A stretch of 64,000 nucleotides of DNA from Tolypothrix bouteillei VB521301. Its GTDB lineage: Bacteria > Cyanobacteriota > Cyanobacteriia > Cyanobacteriales > Nostocaceae. The stretch covers positions 2,563,578-2,627,577 of the forward strand of contig NZ_JHEG04000001.1 of NCBI RefSeq assembly GCF_000760695.4, written 5' to 3'. The notes below the pieces were generated by a model that saw only the letters and a list, made by a program, of their open reading frames with translations, was not told the origin of the DNA and made no database searches. Below are positions 55,834 to 64,000 of the stretch, piece after piece (within the stretch, counting starts at the first letter, position 1; each line of letters begins with the position of its first letter). The position numbers and the translations under genes are program-made.

Positions 55834-56529
55834 CTATGCTCCAGTAAGCCCGTAAGCTGAGAGACGCATAATATCGCGGGTTGTAAAACCAATATTACTA
55901 AGTGCTTCTCCGTACTGGATCATGAAGTCTTCTACCAAAGCTTCCTTTTCCATTGCTAAGACACGAGCATCATTCTCTACTTGGTTGAGCATTTTCCAAA
56001 CAATAGGTAGGTTTTGGCGATTGGCTTCTTCTAATTCTGCTTTTGATTGTTCAAAATGTTCTTTTAACCAAACTTCTCCAAAGTTAAGATGGCTGTATTC
56101 ATCTTTAACAACGCCTTCCGTGATTTTGCGGGCAAAATCATCCGCAACTGGAATGTAAATGTTGTAAGCTGCGATCGCAAAACATTCAATAATCAAAGAC
56201 TGAATGAGCAAGCAAGTTACGACTTTACCCTCAGCTGCTGCTGTTTGAAAATTAGAATGCAATCCTGCAAAAAACTCCTTAGCAAATTGCAAATCGGGTG
56301 TTACCTGAAGATTGCGTCCGCAAGATTCAAAACCTTTCTTGTGACGGCTTTCCATTTTGGATAGGCGCGTAAGTTCATCCTTACAATCTGGCAGCAGTTC
56401 AGCAAGTGCCAAGTAATTTTCGTGGGCTTCCTGTTCCCCTTCAATTACGATCGCATTAATCCGACTATATGCGTCCTTGTACACTTCGCTGTGAAAATCA
56501 ATTTCCGATTGCGCTGCAAGCTGCTGCAT
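55834..56529 (-). CDS. ado: Aldehyde-deformylating oxygenase (alkane synthase)
   Basis: 231 residues from the ATG at 56529 ([11 protein letters not shown]), the same start and length as known ADOs; an upstream ATG at 56559 would add ten residues. Diiron ligands are in [35 protein letters not shown] and [13 protein letters not shown], all intact. It converts Cn aldehydes to C(n-1) alkanes, in practice heptadecane and related hydrocarbons of thylakoid membranes. First gene of the ado-aar-accA set. Confidence 0.97.
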   Translation of the reverse strand: MQQLAAQSEIDFHSEVYKDAYSRINAIVIEGEQEAHENYLALAELLPDCKDELTRLSKMESRHKKGFESCGRNLQVTPDLQFAKEFFAGLHSNFQTAAAEGKVVTCLLIQSLIIECFAIAAYNIYIPVADDFARKITEGVVKDEYSHLNFGEVWLKEHFEQSKAELEEANRQNLPIVWKMLNQVENDARVLAMEKEALVEDFMIQYGEALSNIGFTTRDIMRLSAYGLTGA

Positions 56530-56999
56530 GGTACTGTTCACTCCTGTGCTGTGAATCATTTGATACCAAGTTTTGCCAAAGGATCGGTAAGTGGATAATT
56601 TTCAGTTGGCATTGCCTGAAAATTCATGACCGATAGCGATCGCTTTTTGGTAACTGTGGTTTAATTTAACTTAACAAGTCTATATGTTAATAGATTAACC
56701 TTTGCTGGCAGCATTATCTCAAGCTCGTCCATAGGAGAAGTCAGGAATTCAGAGGGAAAGTGGTTTTTCTCACGTCCTTTGCGCCTTCTGGTTCTGGGCT
56801 TCAGTTTTTGGCAAACAGAAATATGTTCTTGGCAAATCACTAAGAAACTAGGCGACGAGGTATATTTTTACTGGCATTGGTCAATTCTAACGCAGTGGCG
56901 TGATATGGCAGCCTTTTAAATTGTGACATCAGCACTGGCTGACTGTGCCATATGTCTGGTAAAAAAACTTAAATATTCCTGTTTCTAATGTAGCTGAGT
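56530..56999. other. Intergenic region upstream of ado
   Basis: About 470 bp holding the ado promoter. No coding potential or RNA gene could be supported. The stretch at 56700-56950 shows no clear repeat. Confidence 0.4.
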
Positions 57000-57227
57000 T
57001 TACACGTGATAGGCAGTAATAACAATACTTCTATCAGAACTGTAGATAGATTCAACCTGTGGATAAGTGTCGTGTGACCACCATACTTTTACCCTGCTAG
57101 CTTGGGCGGGTACGCTTCCTACTTCGTAATATCCAGCATTAATCATCCTTTTTTCAAATTCACCAGATGGTAATATTTTAGTAGTGAACGCTGATAATCC
57201 TTGTATCCCGTGCTTATCAAGCGTCAT
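57000..57227 (-). CDS. Small hypothetical protein, overlapping pair member 2
   Basis: 75 residues: MTLDKHGIQGLSAFTTKILPSG, then VGSVPAQASRVKVWWSHDTYP and a strand-rich end. It has no known motif. Its start overlaps the upstream small gene by 11 bases in another frame, which suggests translational coupling, or a single gene split by a frameshift. Confidence 0.5.
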   Translation of the reverse strand: MTLDKHGIQGLSAFTTKILPSGEFEKRMINAGYYEVGSVPAQASRVKVWWSHDTYPQVESIYSSDRSIVITAYHV

Positions 57228-57468
57228 AGCTACCTTGATACGTCGTAAATATTCGATATCCAGGTAGCACTAGTGCAATGCCTGTAGAATCATGAATTTT
57301 ACCAGGGTATTTGTATGGGTTATCATCAGGTATTGCACCACCAATTCTTATGCTGAAGTATGGACACCAAAAATAAAATCCTGGTAGCAACAAATCCATA
57401 CTGTAGGCGATCGCTCTTAGTTTTTCTTGTTTTTTGGGGAGTTTTGTTTCTGTAGAAAGGTTAATCAT
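57217..57468 (-). CDS. Small hypothetical protein, overlapping pair member 1
   Basis: 83 residues: polar start, then AYSMDLLLPGFYFWCPYFSIRIGG and STGIALVLPGYRIFTTYQG. It is rich in aromatic residues. It overlaps the next gene by 11 bases. Family unknown, and whether the two are one broken gene is unresolved. Confidence 0.5.
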   Translation of the reverse strand: MINLSTETKLPKKQEKLRAIAYSMDLLLPGFYFWCPYFSIRIGGAIPDDNPYKYPGKIHDSTGIALVLPGYRIFTTYQGSYDA

Positions 57469-57590
57469 TCTTTAATCTCCAAATTTTGGGTTGTCAGACA
57501 TTTTCCTTATAAAGAGCAAGAAAGTCCGTAAGTTCGTCAGGACAAACCATTAAACATCTCCGAAAATTAATTATGCGTTACCTGAAACCC

Positions 57591-57618
57591 GTAGAGACGC
57601 GATTAATCGCGTCTCTAC
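57591..57618. repeat. Perfect 28-bp palindrome
   Basis: GTAGAGACGCGATT and its exact reverse complement meet without a loop. This palindrome type is widely scattered in heterocystous cyanobacteria. It lies between two leftward genes, 57 bp after the stop at 57675. Confidence 0.9.
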
Positions 57619-57674
57619 GTCATTTCTTTTAACAGCAATCTCCTCGTCTTCCCTCTTCCATTCTGCACCGATTC

Positions 57675-58688
57675 CTAATTTGTTTCTTGAATTTGCAAAC
57701 GGATAGTCCGTTCGCCCGGTCCGCCAAGGTTTAATTCCATCACTTCACTACCAAGAGGTTCCAAACATTCAAGGAGCGATCGCAAGTGAGGCGTACTAGC
57801 ACCTGTATCTACATAAAGCCGATCGGCTAAGTTACTAATTCGCTTCCAACTCATGTATAACTTACCGATCGTTTGTTCTAGCTGAGAAGCTTGATTTACT
57901 AAATCCGCAGCAACACTCAAACAACCAACTCGTTGAGCTTCTATAAGTGCTGTTTCAATGTCAATTTCCTCAGAAGTGAGTGCTTGGACTTGAGCCGCAG
58001 CTTTTAAATATTTTGCCAGGTTACGGGCTTCTGTCGTAGCTTGCTTGATAGTGTCTAAATCGGGATTTTGGGCTATTTCCCTCTGTATGGCAGTTTGGTG
58101 AGACTCTGGTAGTTTCTCCATTTCCTTAACCAGAGGCGCTATATAACGAGGTGGAAGGGCATTTTCTGCTGCTTTGGTCTTCACTGGTTCCGGTAGCAAA
58201 TCAGAAGACATGGCTGTCCATTCATCAGTCAGCTGACGAACCTCCCGTCTTGTGATTTTGTCGCCATTTTGTGCTGCTTCCGTTACCATCTGCTGAACTT
58301 CTGGGGCGGCTTTGGCAGTTTCTACAAATGCCCGTTTGCTAAAGTTATTGATAGCCCCTGGGTCTAGTTTCCCTTCTTCTAGAAGGGTATCAGCACTATT
58401 AGCAAGTTGGATTAAAGCATAAGCTTGGCTTTTGCTAATATCTCGTTCTTTTAACCATTTTAAAAAACCCGAACCCCTTCCTTCCCCGTCTTTCTTCTCC
58501 CGATCGCGAACAGCCCGTAAAATTCGCCCCCGCCAAATGTCTGTCTGCAGGTCAAAACGGTTACACACTTGCCAAGCCACTTCCACCTGCTGAAGAAATT
58601 CCATTTCTGGAATATCCTCATCGTCTGGATTTGGCAGTTGAAAGTCAAAATCAGCTGGCTGCTGCAGAAGCGCAGCCAAGTCATTCAT
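57675..58688 (-). CDS. Hypothetical protein with possible helix-turn-helix
   Basis: 337 residues from the ATG at 58688; an in-frame GTG at 58706 is the alternative. The middle has FLKWLKERDISKSQAYALIQLA, which looks like a helix-turn-helix, and then DGKITRREV-like QNGDKITRREVRQLTDEW, similar in style to ParB/KorB-type linkers. The rest is helical (EARNLAKYLKAAAQVQAL). I cannot name a family. A role in DNA binding or plasmid-type partition is only a guess. Confidence 0.65.
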   Translation of the reverse strand: MNDLAALLQQPADFDFQLPNPDDEDIPEMEFLQQVEVAWQVCNRFDLQTDIWRGRILRAVRDREKKDGEGRGSGFLKWLKERDISKSQAYALIQLANSADTLLEEGKLDPGAINNFSKRAFVETAKAAPEVQQMVTEAAQNGDKITRREVRQLTDEWTAMSSDLLPEPVKTKAAENALPPRYIAPLVKEMEKLPESHQTAIQREIAQNPDLDTIKQATTEARNLAKYLKAAAQVQALTSEEIDIETALIEAQRVGCLSVAADLVNQASQLEQTIGKLYMSWKRISNLADRLYVDTGASTPHLRSLLECLEPLGSEVMELNLGGPGERTIRLQIQETN

Positions 58689-58839
58689 GGATTCGTTATA
58701 TTGCACGATACATAAGTCATTACTCTATGCGCGGTTTATTATACACATTCTGCAGAGGCAGGTTGTCTACTGTATTCACACATTATTTTTTATACCGAGT
58801 ATTTCATACTAACCCCAGGCGATGTTCGTAATCGCGGCT

Positions 58840-58930
58840 ATACATACAAAGTCCCTTCGGGTTCGCCAGTCGCCTACGGCGGGAAACCCGCCTGCAGCGC
58901 TGGACTCACCGCCTACACGGACTTATTTGT
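58840..58930. repeat. Dispersed GC-rich repeat, part
   Basis: TATACATACAAAGTCC, GTCGCCTACGGCGGG and AAACCCGCCTGCAG words match the elements at 5835-6150 and 39514-39681. Only a partial copy is present. Confidence 0.6.
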
Positions 58931-58950
58931 AAAATTCTCTCTTCTCTCTA

Positions 58951-59138
58951 CTGAGCCACCAAAGCGAGATGAGGAACCCGCGCAGGCGGGTTTCGCCTGT
59001 ATAGCTGCGAATTCCATTCGCCCGTACCGATATCAAGACTGAGCCACCAAAGCGAGATGAAGAACCCGCGCAGGCGGGTTTCGCCTGTATAGCTGCGAAT
59101 TCCATTCGCCCGTACCGATATCTGAGCCACCAAATCGA
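58951..59138. repeat. Tandem 83-88-bp repeat with dispersed-element core
   Basis: Two copies (58951-59038 and 59039-59121), each beginning CTGAGCCACCAAAGCGAGAT and including GCGAATTCCATTCGCC, plus a partial third copy from 59122. The second copy lacks a few bases at the right edge. Its half-palindrome equals the end of the element at 39514-39681. Confidence 0.85.
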
Positions 59139-59274
59139 GGTTGAAATCGGAATTCGCAAATATTTTCAACACGCGCTAGCCTAAAAGAAACGCAATAAAT
59201 TTATACACAAGTCAGTATTTATAGCTTGACAAAAATAGAAATTTCTGTATTTACTCGATAAACCCAATAAAAAG

Positions 59275-60264
59275 ATGAACCAGGTAGACTACCTCCGGAT
59301 TAGTTTAATAGACAGATGCAATTTTCGCTGCCAGTACTGCATGCCAGAGGGGTCAGAACTTGACTATATCCTCAAACAGCAGTTGCTGACAGATGAGGAA
59401 CTACTGACGCTGATCGAAGAAGTCTTTATCCCTGTAGGATTTAGTCGGTTTCGCTTAACTGGAGGGGAACCATTACTCCGTCCCGGTGTTGTGGAATTGG
59501 TTGGTGCGATCGCCTCCCTCCCCCAAACCCAAGACATTTCGATGACTACAAATGGCTTTTTGCTCGCTCCAATGGCACAAAGTCTCTACAATGCTGGGTT
59601 GCGGCGAATTAATATCAGCTTGGATTCCCTCGACCCAACTACATTTGACTCTATCATCGGGAATCGCGGACGGGGGAAATGGCAGCAGGTTTGGGATGGC
59701 ATTCAAGCGGCTTATCGTGTGGGCTTCGATCCCCTAAAATTAAATGTTGTTGCGATCCCTGGGGTTAACGATGGCGAACTTTTAGATCTTGCCGCACTGA
59801 GTATTGACAAGCACTGGCATATCCGCTTCATTGAATTTATGCCTGTTGGGAATTCAGAATTATTTCGGGATCGCGGCTGGATACCTTCTGAAGAGATACG
59901 GCAACGCATCCGCGAACGATGGGGCTTGATAAATTCTCAAATTCGTGGTAATGGACCTGCTGATGTCTTTAAAATTCCTGGTGCAAAAGGGACCCTAGGA
60001 TTTATCAGTCAGATGTCAGAATGCTTTTGCGATCGCTGCAATCGAATGCGCCTTTCTGCCGATGGCTGGTTGCGTCCTTGCTTGTTAAATGAAGTCGGTC
60101 AACTTGACTTAAAAACGGCGCTTCGCGAAGGAGTCAGTACAGACGAGTTGCAAGATCGAGTCAGACACTTGCTCGCTTTCAAGCCAGAAATTAACTTCAA
60201 ACAGCGTTATTCTGGCACTGACACTGGCAACTACACCCGTACTATGTCGCAAATAGGGGGATAA
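59275..60264 (+). CDS. moaA: GTP 3',8-cyclase (molybdenum cofactor)
   Basis: 329 residues. The radical-SAM cluster is [12 protein letters not shown] (CxxxCxxC) near residues 14-21. The C-terminal Fe-S site is [20 protein letters not shown], and the chain ends in the conserved GG. With MoaC it makes cyclic pyranopterin monophosphate, the first step of molybdenum cofactor synthesis, needed for nitrate reductase. No other moa gene is adjacent. Confidence 0.97.
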   Translation: MNQVDYLRISLIDRCNFRCQYCMPEGSELDYILKQQLLTDEELLTLIEEVFIPVGFSRFRLTGGEPLLRPGVVELVGAIASLPQTQDISMTTNGFLLAPMAQSLYNAGLRRINISLDSLDPTTFDSIIGNRGRGKWQQVWDGIQAAYRVGFDPLKLNVVAIPGVNDGELLDLAALSIDKHWHIRFIEFMPVGNSELFRDRGWIPSEEIRQRIRERWGLINSQIRGNGPADVFKIPGAKGTLGFISQMSECFCDRCNRMRLSADGWLRPCLLNEVGQLDLKTALREGVSTDELQDRVRHLLAFKPEINFKQRYSGTDTGNYTRTMSQIGG

Positions 60265-60269
60265 AAAAT

Positions 60270-60334
60270 TATGAATTATGAATTATGAATTATGAATTAC
60301 ACCTTCATCATTCAGCATTCATAATTCATAATTC
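60270..60334. repeat. ATTATGA heptamer repeat and inverse
   Basis: Four copies of ATTATGA are followed by the reverse-complement TCATAAT words about 30 bp later, between convergent moaA and rpsD. The arrangement can fold as a long hairpin and act as a two-way terminator. The same heptamer occurs at 61131-61162. Confidence 0.8.
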
Positions 60335-60335
60335 T

Positions 60336-60944
60336 TTAGGCTTGACGTGAGTAGTATTCCACCACAAGGAGTTCGTTAACTTGCAGCGCCACCCATTCAC
60401 GCTCAATAAGACCGTTGACTTTACCAACCAACTTATTTTTGTCAAATTCCAAATGGCTGGGAAGGTTTGCTAAACCAGGGTATTGTAAGTTAGTAGTCAC
60501 CAACTCACGAGATCTGTCCCTGTCTCTGACCGCAATCACTTCTCCCGGACGACACTGGTAACTGGCAATATTAACCACACGACCGTTGATTGTAACGTGA
60601 CCGTGGCTAACCAACTGACGCGCTGCGGGAATGGTTGGAGCCATTCCCAAACGGAAAACGGTGTTATCCAACCGCATCTCGAGCAATTGCAGCAACACTT
60701 GTCCGGTAGAGCCGGTAACGCGTCTTGCTTTACGCACGTAACGCAGCAATTGCTTTTCCGTCAAACCATAGTTCATGCGTAGCTTTTGCTTTTCTTCTAA
60801 CCGCACAGCATACTCAGAACGCTTTTTGCGGTTTTGACCGTGCTGTCCCGGTGGATAAGCACGTCTGGCATTTTTACGAGTTAATCCTGGCAAATCGCCC
60901 AAACGGCGAACAACTCTAAGACGAGGTCCTCTATATCGGGACAT
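60336..60944 (-). CDS. rpsD: 30S ribosomal protein S4
   Basis: 202 residues. Typical S4: [21 protein letters not shown], the cyanobacterial/plastid-type [13 protein letters not shown] and the S4 RNA-binding domain [36 protein letters not shown]. It binds 16S rRNA first in assembly. In cyanobacteria it usually stands apart from the main ribosomal operons, as here. Confidence 0.98.
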   Translation of the reverse strand: MSRYRGPRLRVVRRLGDLPGLTRKNARRAYPPGQHGQNRKKRSEYAVRLEEKQKLRMNYGLTEKQLLRYVRKARRVTGSTGQVLLQLLEMRLDNTVFRLGMAPTIPAARQLVSHGHVTINGRVVNIASYQCRPGEVIAVRDRDRSRELVTTNLQYPGLANLPSHLEFDKNKLVGKVNGLIEREWVALQVNELLVVEYYSRQA

Positions 60945-61130
60945 GAGTATCCTTGTTTCAATCCTGCTTAATATTACCCAAAGATATGATTATAGCCTCA
61001 AAAAGGATAAATGCTAAAGAATAAACAGAAAAAAATCTTAAGATTTTCTAAAGGAATGAATGATAATATTTTCTTAAGATTTCAGAGCCAACACGAGTGA
61101 GATGCCCAACCTTCAATCCCCAATCCCGTT

Positions 61131-61162
61131 TTTCATAATTCATAATTCATAATTCATAATTC
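61131..61162. repeat. ATAATTC heptamer repeat
   Basis: Four tandem copies of ATAATTC/ATTCATA type upstream of the cysteine-rich exported protein gene. Same family as 60270-60334. Confidence 0.8.
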
Positions 61163-61199
61163 TTGAGATAGCATAGCGATGGGTGTTTGGAGAACGGAA

Positions 61200-61862
61200 A
61201 TGCAAAGAAGAAAAAAACAAGCAATAAGAATATCAGTACCAACGCTAGCCATAGTTGGATGGCTGGCAATGACATCACAAGGTATGGCTTTATCCTTGGG
61301 TTCTAACTCTACCCTAACCAATGCGCGAGATTTTCGGGGTTGTGCAGCGCGACTCCTGAGCGCTGGTATAGCGGCAGAAACAGTATCACAAGCCTGTGCA
61401 GAAGCGCTAAGTCCCAGAGATTTGGGGAATTGCGTGTATAAAATTCAGCAAAGAACGCAAATAGAAGCAGCCACTGCACTGCCAACATGCAGGCAGGCAA
61501 GGCGTCCTGAAGATTTAGCTAACTGTGTAGTCGGTATCAGTCAATACTCTCGTGAGGTAGTCGATCCAACAGTTTTAAGTTACTGCGGTCGCAGTTTGTT
61601 ACCAGTGCGTTTTGCACAGTGTGTCACAGGTTTGCGTGCAGAAATTGATTTTTCTGCGGCTCAAGCTTATGACCGTTGTATTGATGCCAGCGATCGCACA
61701 ACTGGCTATTTACCCACGTTTATCCCATCAACCTCACAACCTGCGGAATTCAGTCCGAATTATGAGTCTACTCCACTTCCGCCTGAGGCTACCCCAACTC
61801 CATCTCAGCCGCCCACCGTTCCACCTGCAACGGCTCCCGGTCCTTTAACTCCGGGTCAGTAA
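61200..61862 (+). CDS. Exported cysteine-rich protein with proline-rich tail
   Basis: 220 residues from the ATG at 61200, which has GGAG eight bases upstream; an ATG at 61179 would add seven. A signal peptide follows a basic start (MQRRKKQAIRISVPTLAIVGWLAM...MALS). Four spaced units then share a C-x-x-x-L pattern: FRGCAARLLSAG and LGNCVYKIQ, LANCVVGIS and FAQCVTGLR, giving pairs of cysteines likely bridged in the periplasm. The tail is rich in Pro and Thr (PPEATPTPSQPPTVPP). No known enzyme motif. It may be cell-wall bound. Confidence 0.7.
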   Translation: MQRRKKQAIRISVPTLAIVGWLAMTSQGMALSLGSNSTLTNARDFRGCAARLLSAGIAAETVSQACAEALSPRDLGNCVYKIQQRTQIEAATALPTCRQARRPEDLANCVVGISQYSREVVDPTVLSYCGRSLLPVRFAQCVTGLRAEIDFSAAQAYDRCIDASDRTTGYLPTFIPSTSQPAEFSPNYESTPLPPEATPTPSQPPTVPPATAPGPLTPGQ

Positions 61863-61988
61863 GATATTATCAGTTATCAGTTATTCAGTTTTCACTGCCG
61901 ACTGATAACTGTCTTACCATTCGGTTTGGCAATTCTTTCTTGGGAAAAACGCCAAGACTGGAGTGCCTTACTGTTCGCAGATAACTGA

Positions 61989-63416
<1,428 letters not shown>

Positions 63417-63530
63417 ATGACGGGAAATCGCGAAGATCGGGTAGTGCTGGGGTTACTTGAGGTGATTCAGAGTGAGCCACTGCCCTTTCGCATTAAGGAA
63501 TTGTTAAGGATTTTCTCTACATATTTTTAG
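63417..63530 (+). CDS. Possible 37-residue small protein
   Basis: ATG with GAAGGAAA just upstream, a good ribosome binding site. The product begins MTGNREDRVVLGLLEVIQSE and ends in a hydrophobic IFSTYF. Divergent from hetR. It may be a small protein or the 5' remnant of a longer gene; no family recognised. Confidence 0.3.
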   Translation: MTGNREDRVVLGLLEVIQSEPLPFRIKELLRIFSTYF

Positions 63531-64000
63531 CTGCCATCATCAGATGTTCCTGTATTGGGAAGCGCAAGCAGTAAAGCTGTTCGTTTTGGAAAAACTGGCA
63601 GATTTACAGACGGCGCGACGCTCCCGAAACCACCTTCTTGCTCAAAACTTCCGTTGATGTCTTGGCAATGCGGGAAACTTTCTTTCAAAAAGAGCGCAGA
63701 ACTCCAATCAAGGCTATATTTCAAAGTTCAAAGTTCCTTCCTTAAGATCTACAATTTTTGATAATTTTACCAATAGCTACTTGTCAGATATGTTAGAGAA
63801 GATACAAAATGACAATTTATAAATATCATTAAAATAAGTCTAATAGATTACAATTATCTTTATACTCTTGTCAAGAAATATAATATTTACTATTGCATAA
63901 ATGTTACTTACAGTCCCATGTTACTTCATGCATAAATGAACGCTTATAAAAATTGTAAATTGCTTGAAGCTAAGTCACAGTAAGCTTTCTAAGTCTTATT
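63531..64000. other. Window end, no gene supported
   Basis: AT-rich from about 63720 on. A 68-codon plus-strand frame (63555-63761) and its reverse lack supporting signals. The region could belong to a gene start beyond the window. Confidence 0.35.

Larger units (their letters stand above)
58689..59274. other. Repeat-rich intergenic region upstream of moaA
   Basis: About 585 bp, more than half made of GC-rich dispersed repeats (58840-58930 and 58951-59138). The final 100 bp are AT-rich and should hold the moaA promoter. No gene seen. Confidence 0.5.

Noticed and set aside
58923..59172. Minus-strand frames containing MEFAAIQAKP or GIRSYTGETRLRG
   Set aside because: They lie entirely in dispersed repeats and recur at 39560-39742.

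Overview
The window is chromosomal DNA of a cyanobacterium, most likely a filamentous heterocyst former (Nostocales). It carries HetR, two PsaK photosystem I subunits and the cyanobacterial alkane pair ADO/AAR. The HIP1 octamer GCGATCGC is scattered throughout, and short heptamer-type and palindromic repeats fill many gaps. A genus cannot be fixed from sequence alone.

Layout. 1-6.2 kb: a partial FHA-PAS-GAF-GGDEF-EAL signalling protein, a zinc-ribbon membrane protein, a FecR-domain exported protein with a long NPGN repeat tail, and a MITE-like element. 6.3-25.0 kb: a defence island. It holds a DUF1016 (YhcG-type) PD-(D/E)XK protein, an MntA/HepT toxin-antitoxin pair followed by a DUF433 gene, a divergent RHH-WYL regulator, and a complete type I-D CRISPR-Cas operon (cas10d-csc2-csc1-cas3'-cas6-cas4-cas1-cas2). 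Two CRISPR arrays follow (36 and 16 repeats) with homologous 227-bp leaders. The second leader is preceded by a decayed 3' end of cas2 at exactly the same distance, so a cas2-leader-array unit seems to have been duplicated. An NmrA-type oxidoreductase gene sits between the arrays. 25-39 kb: an HlyD/DHA2 efflux pair, a sucrose-phosphate-synthase-like glycosyltransferase, two tandem VanZ-like proteins, alaS, an Atx1-like chaperone, a diguanylate cyclase, an M41-like peptidase and a DUF4058 protein.

39.7-45.5 kb: the best candidate for a little-described system. It is a translationally coupled two-gene operon. The first product joins a CHAT caspase-like domain, a TIR domain and an AAA-like NTPase. 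The second joins the same kind of AAA-like NTPase to a membrane segment, a repeated coiled coil and 14 near-identical WD40 repeats. This looks like an NLR/STAND-type effector plus sensor pair with a sensor able to change by recombination.

45.7-64 kb: mostly housekeeping and photosynthetic genes: a SAM methyltransferase, purU, an M50 protease, tandem psaK genes, trpF, folE, an SDR, accA, aar, ado, moaA, rpsD and hetR. hetR has about 1.1 kb of upstream DNA with no clear gene except one short ORF, which fits a long regulatory region.

How the genes fit together: type I-D interference would use Cas10d (carrying the HD nuclease), Csc1, Csc2 and Cas6 with the separate Cas3' helicase. Cas1-Cas2-Cas4 would acquire spacers next to the shared leader, and the WYL protein is the likely regulator. 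ado-aar-accA-SDR-folE is a lipid/alkane-centred neighbourhood. All functions are assigned by reading translated sequence; no database search was run.
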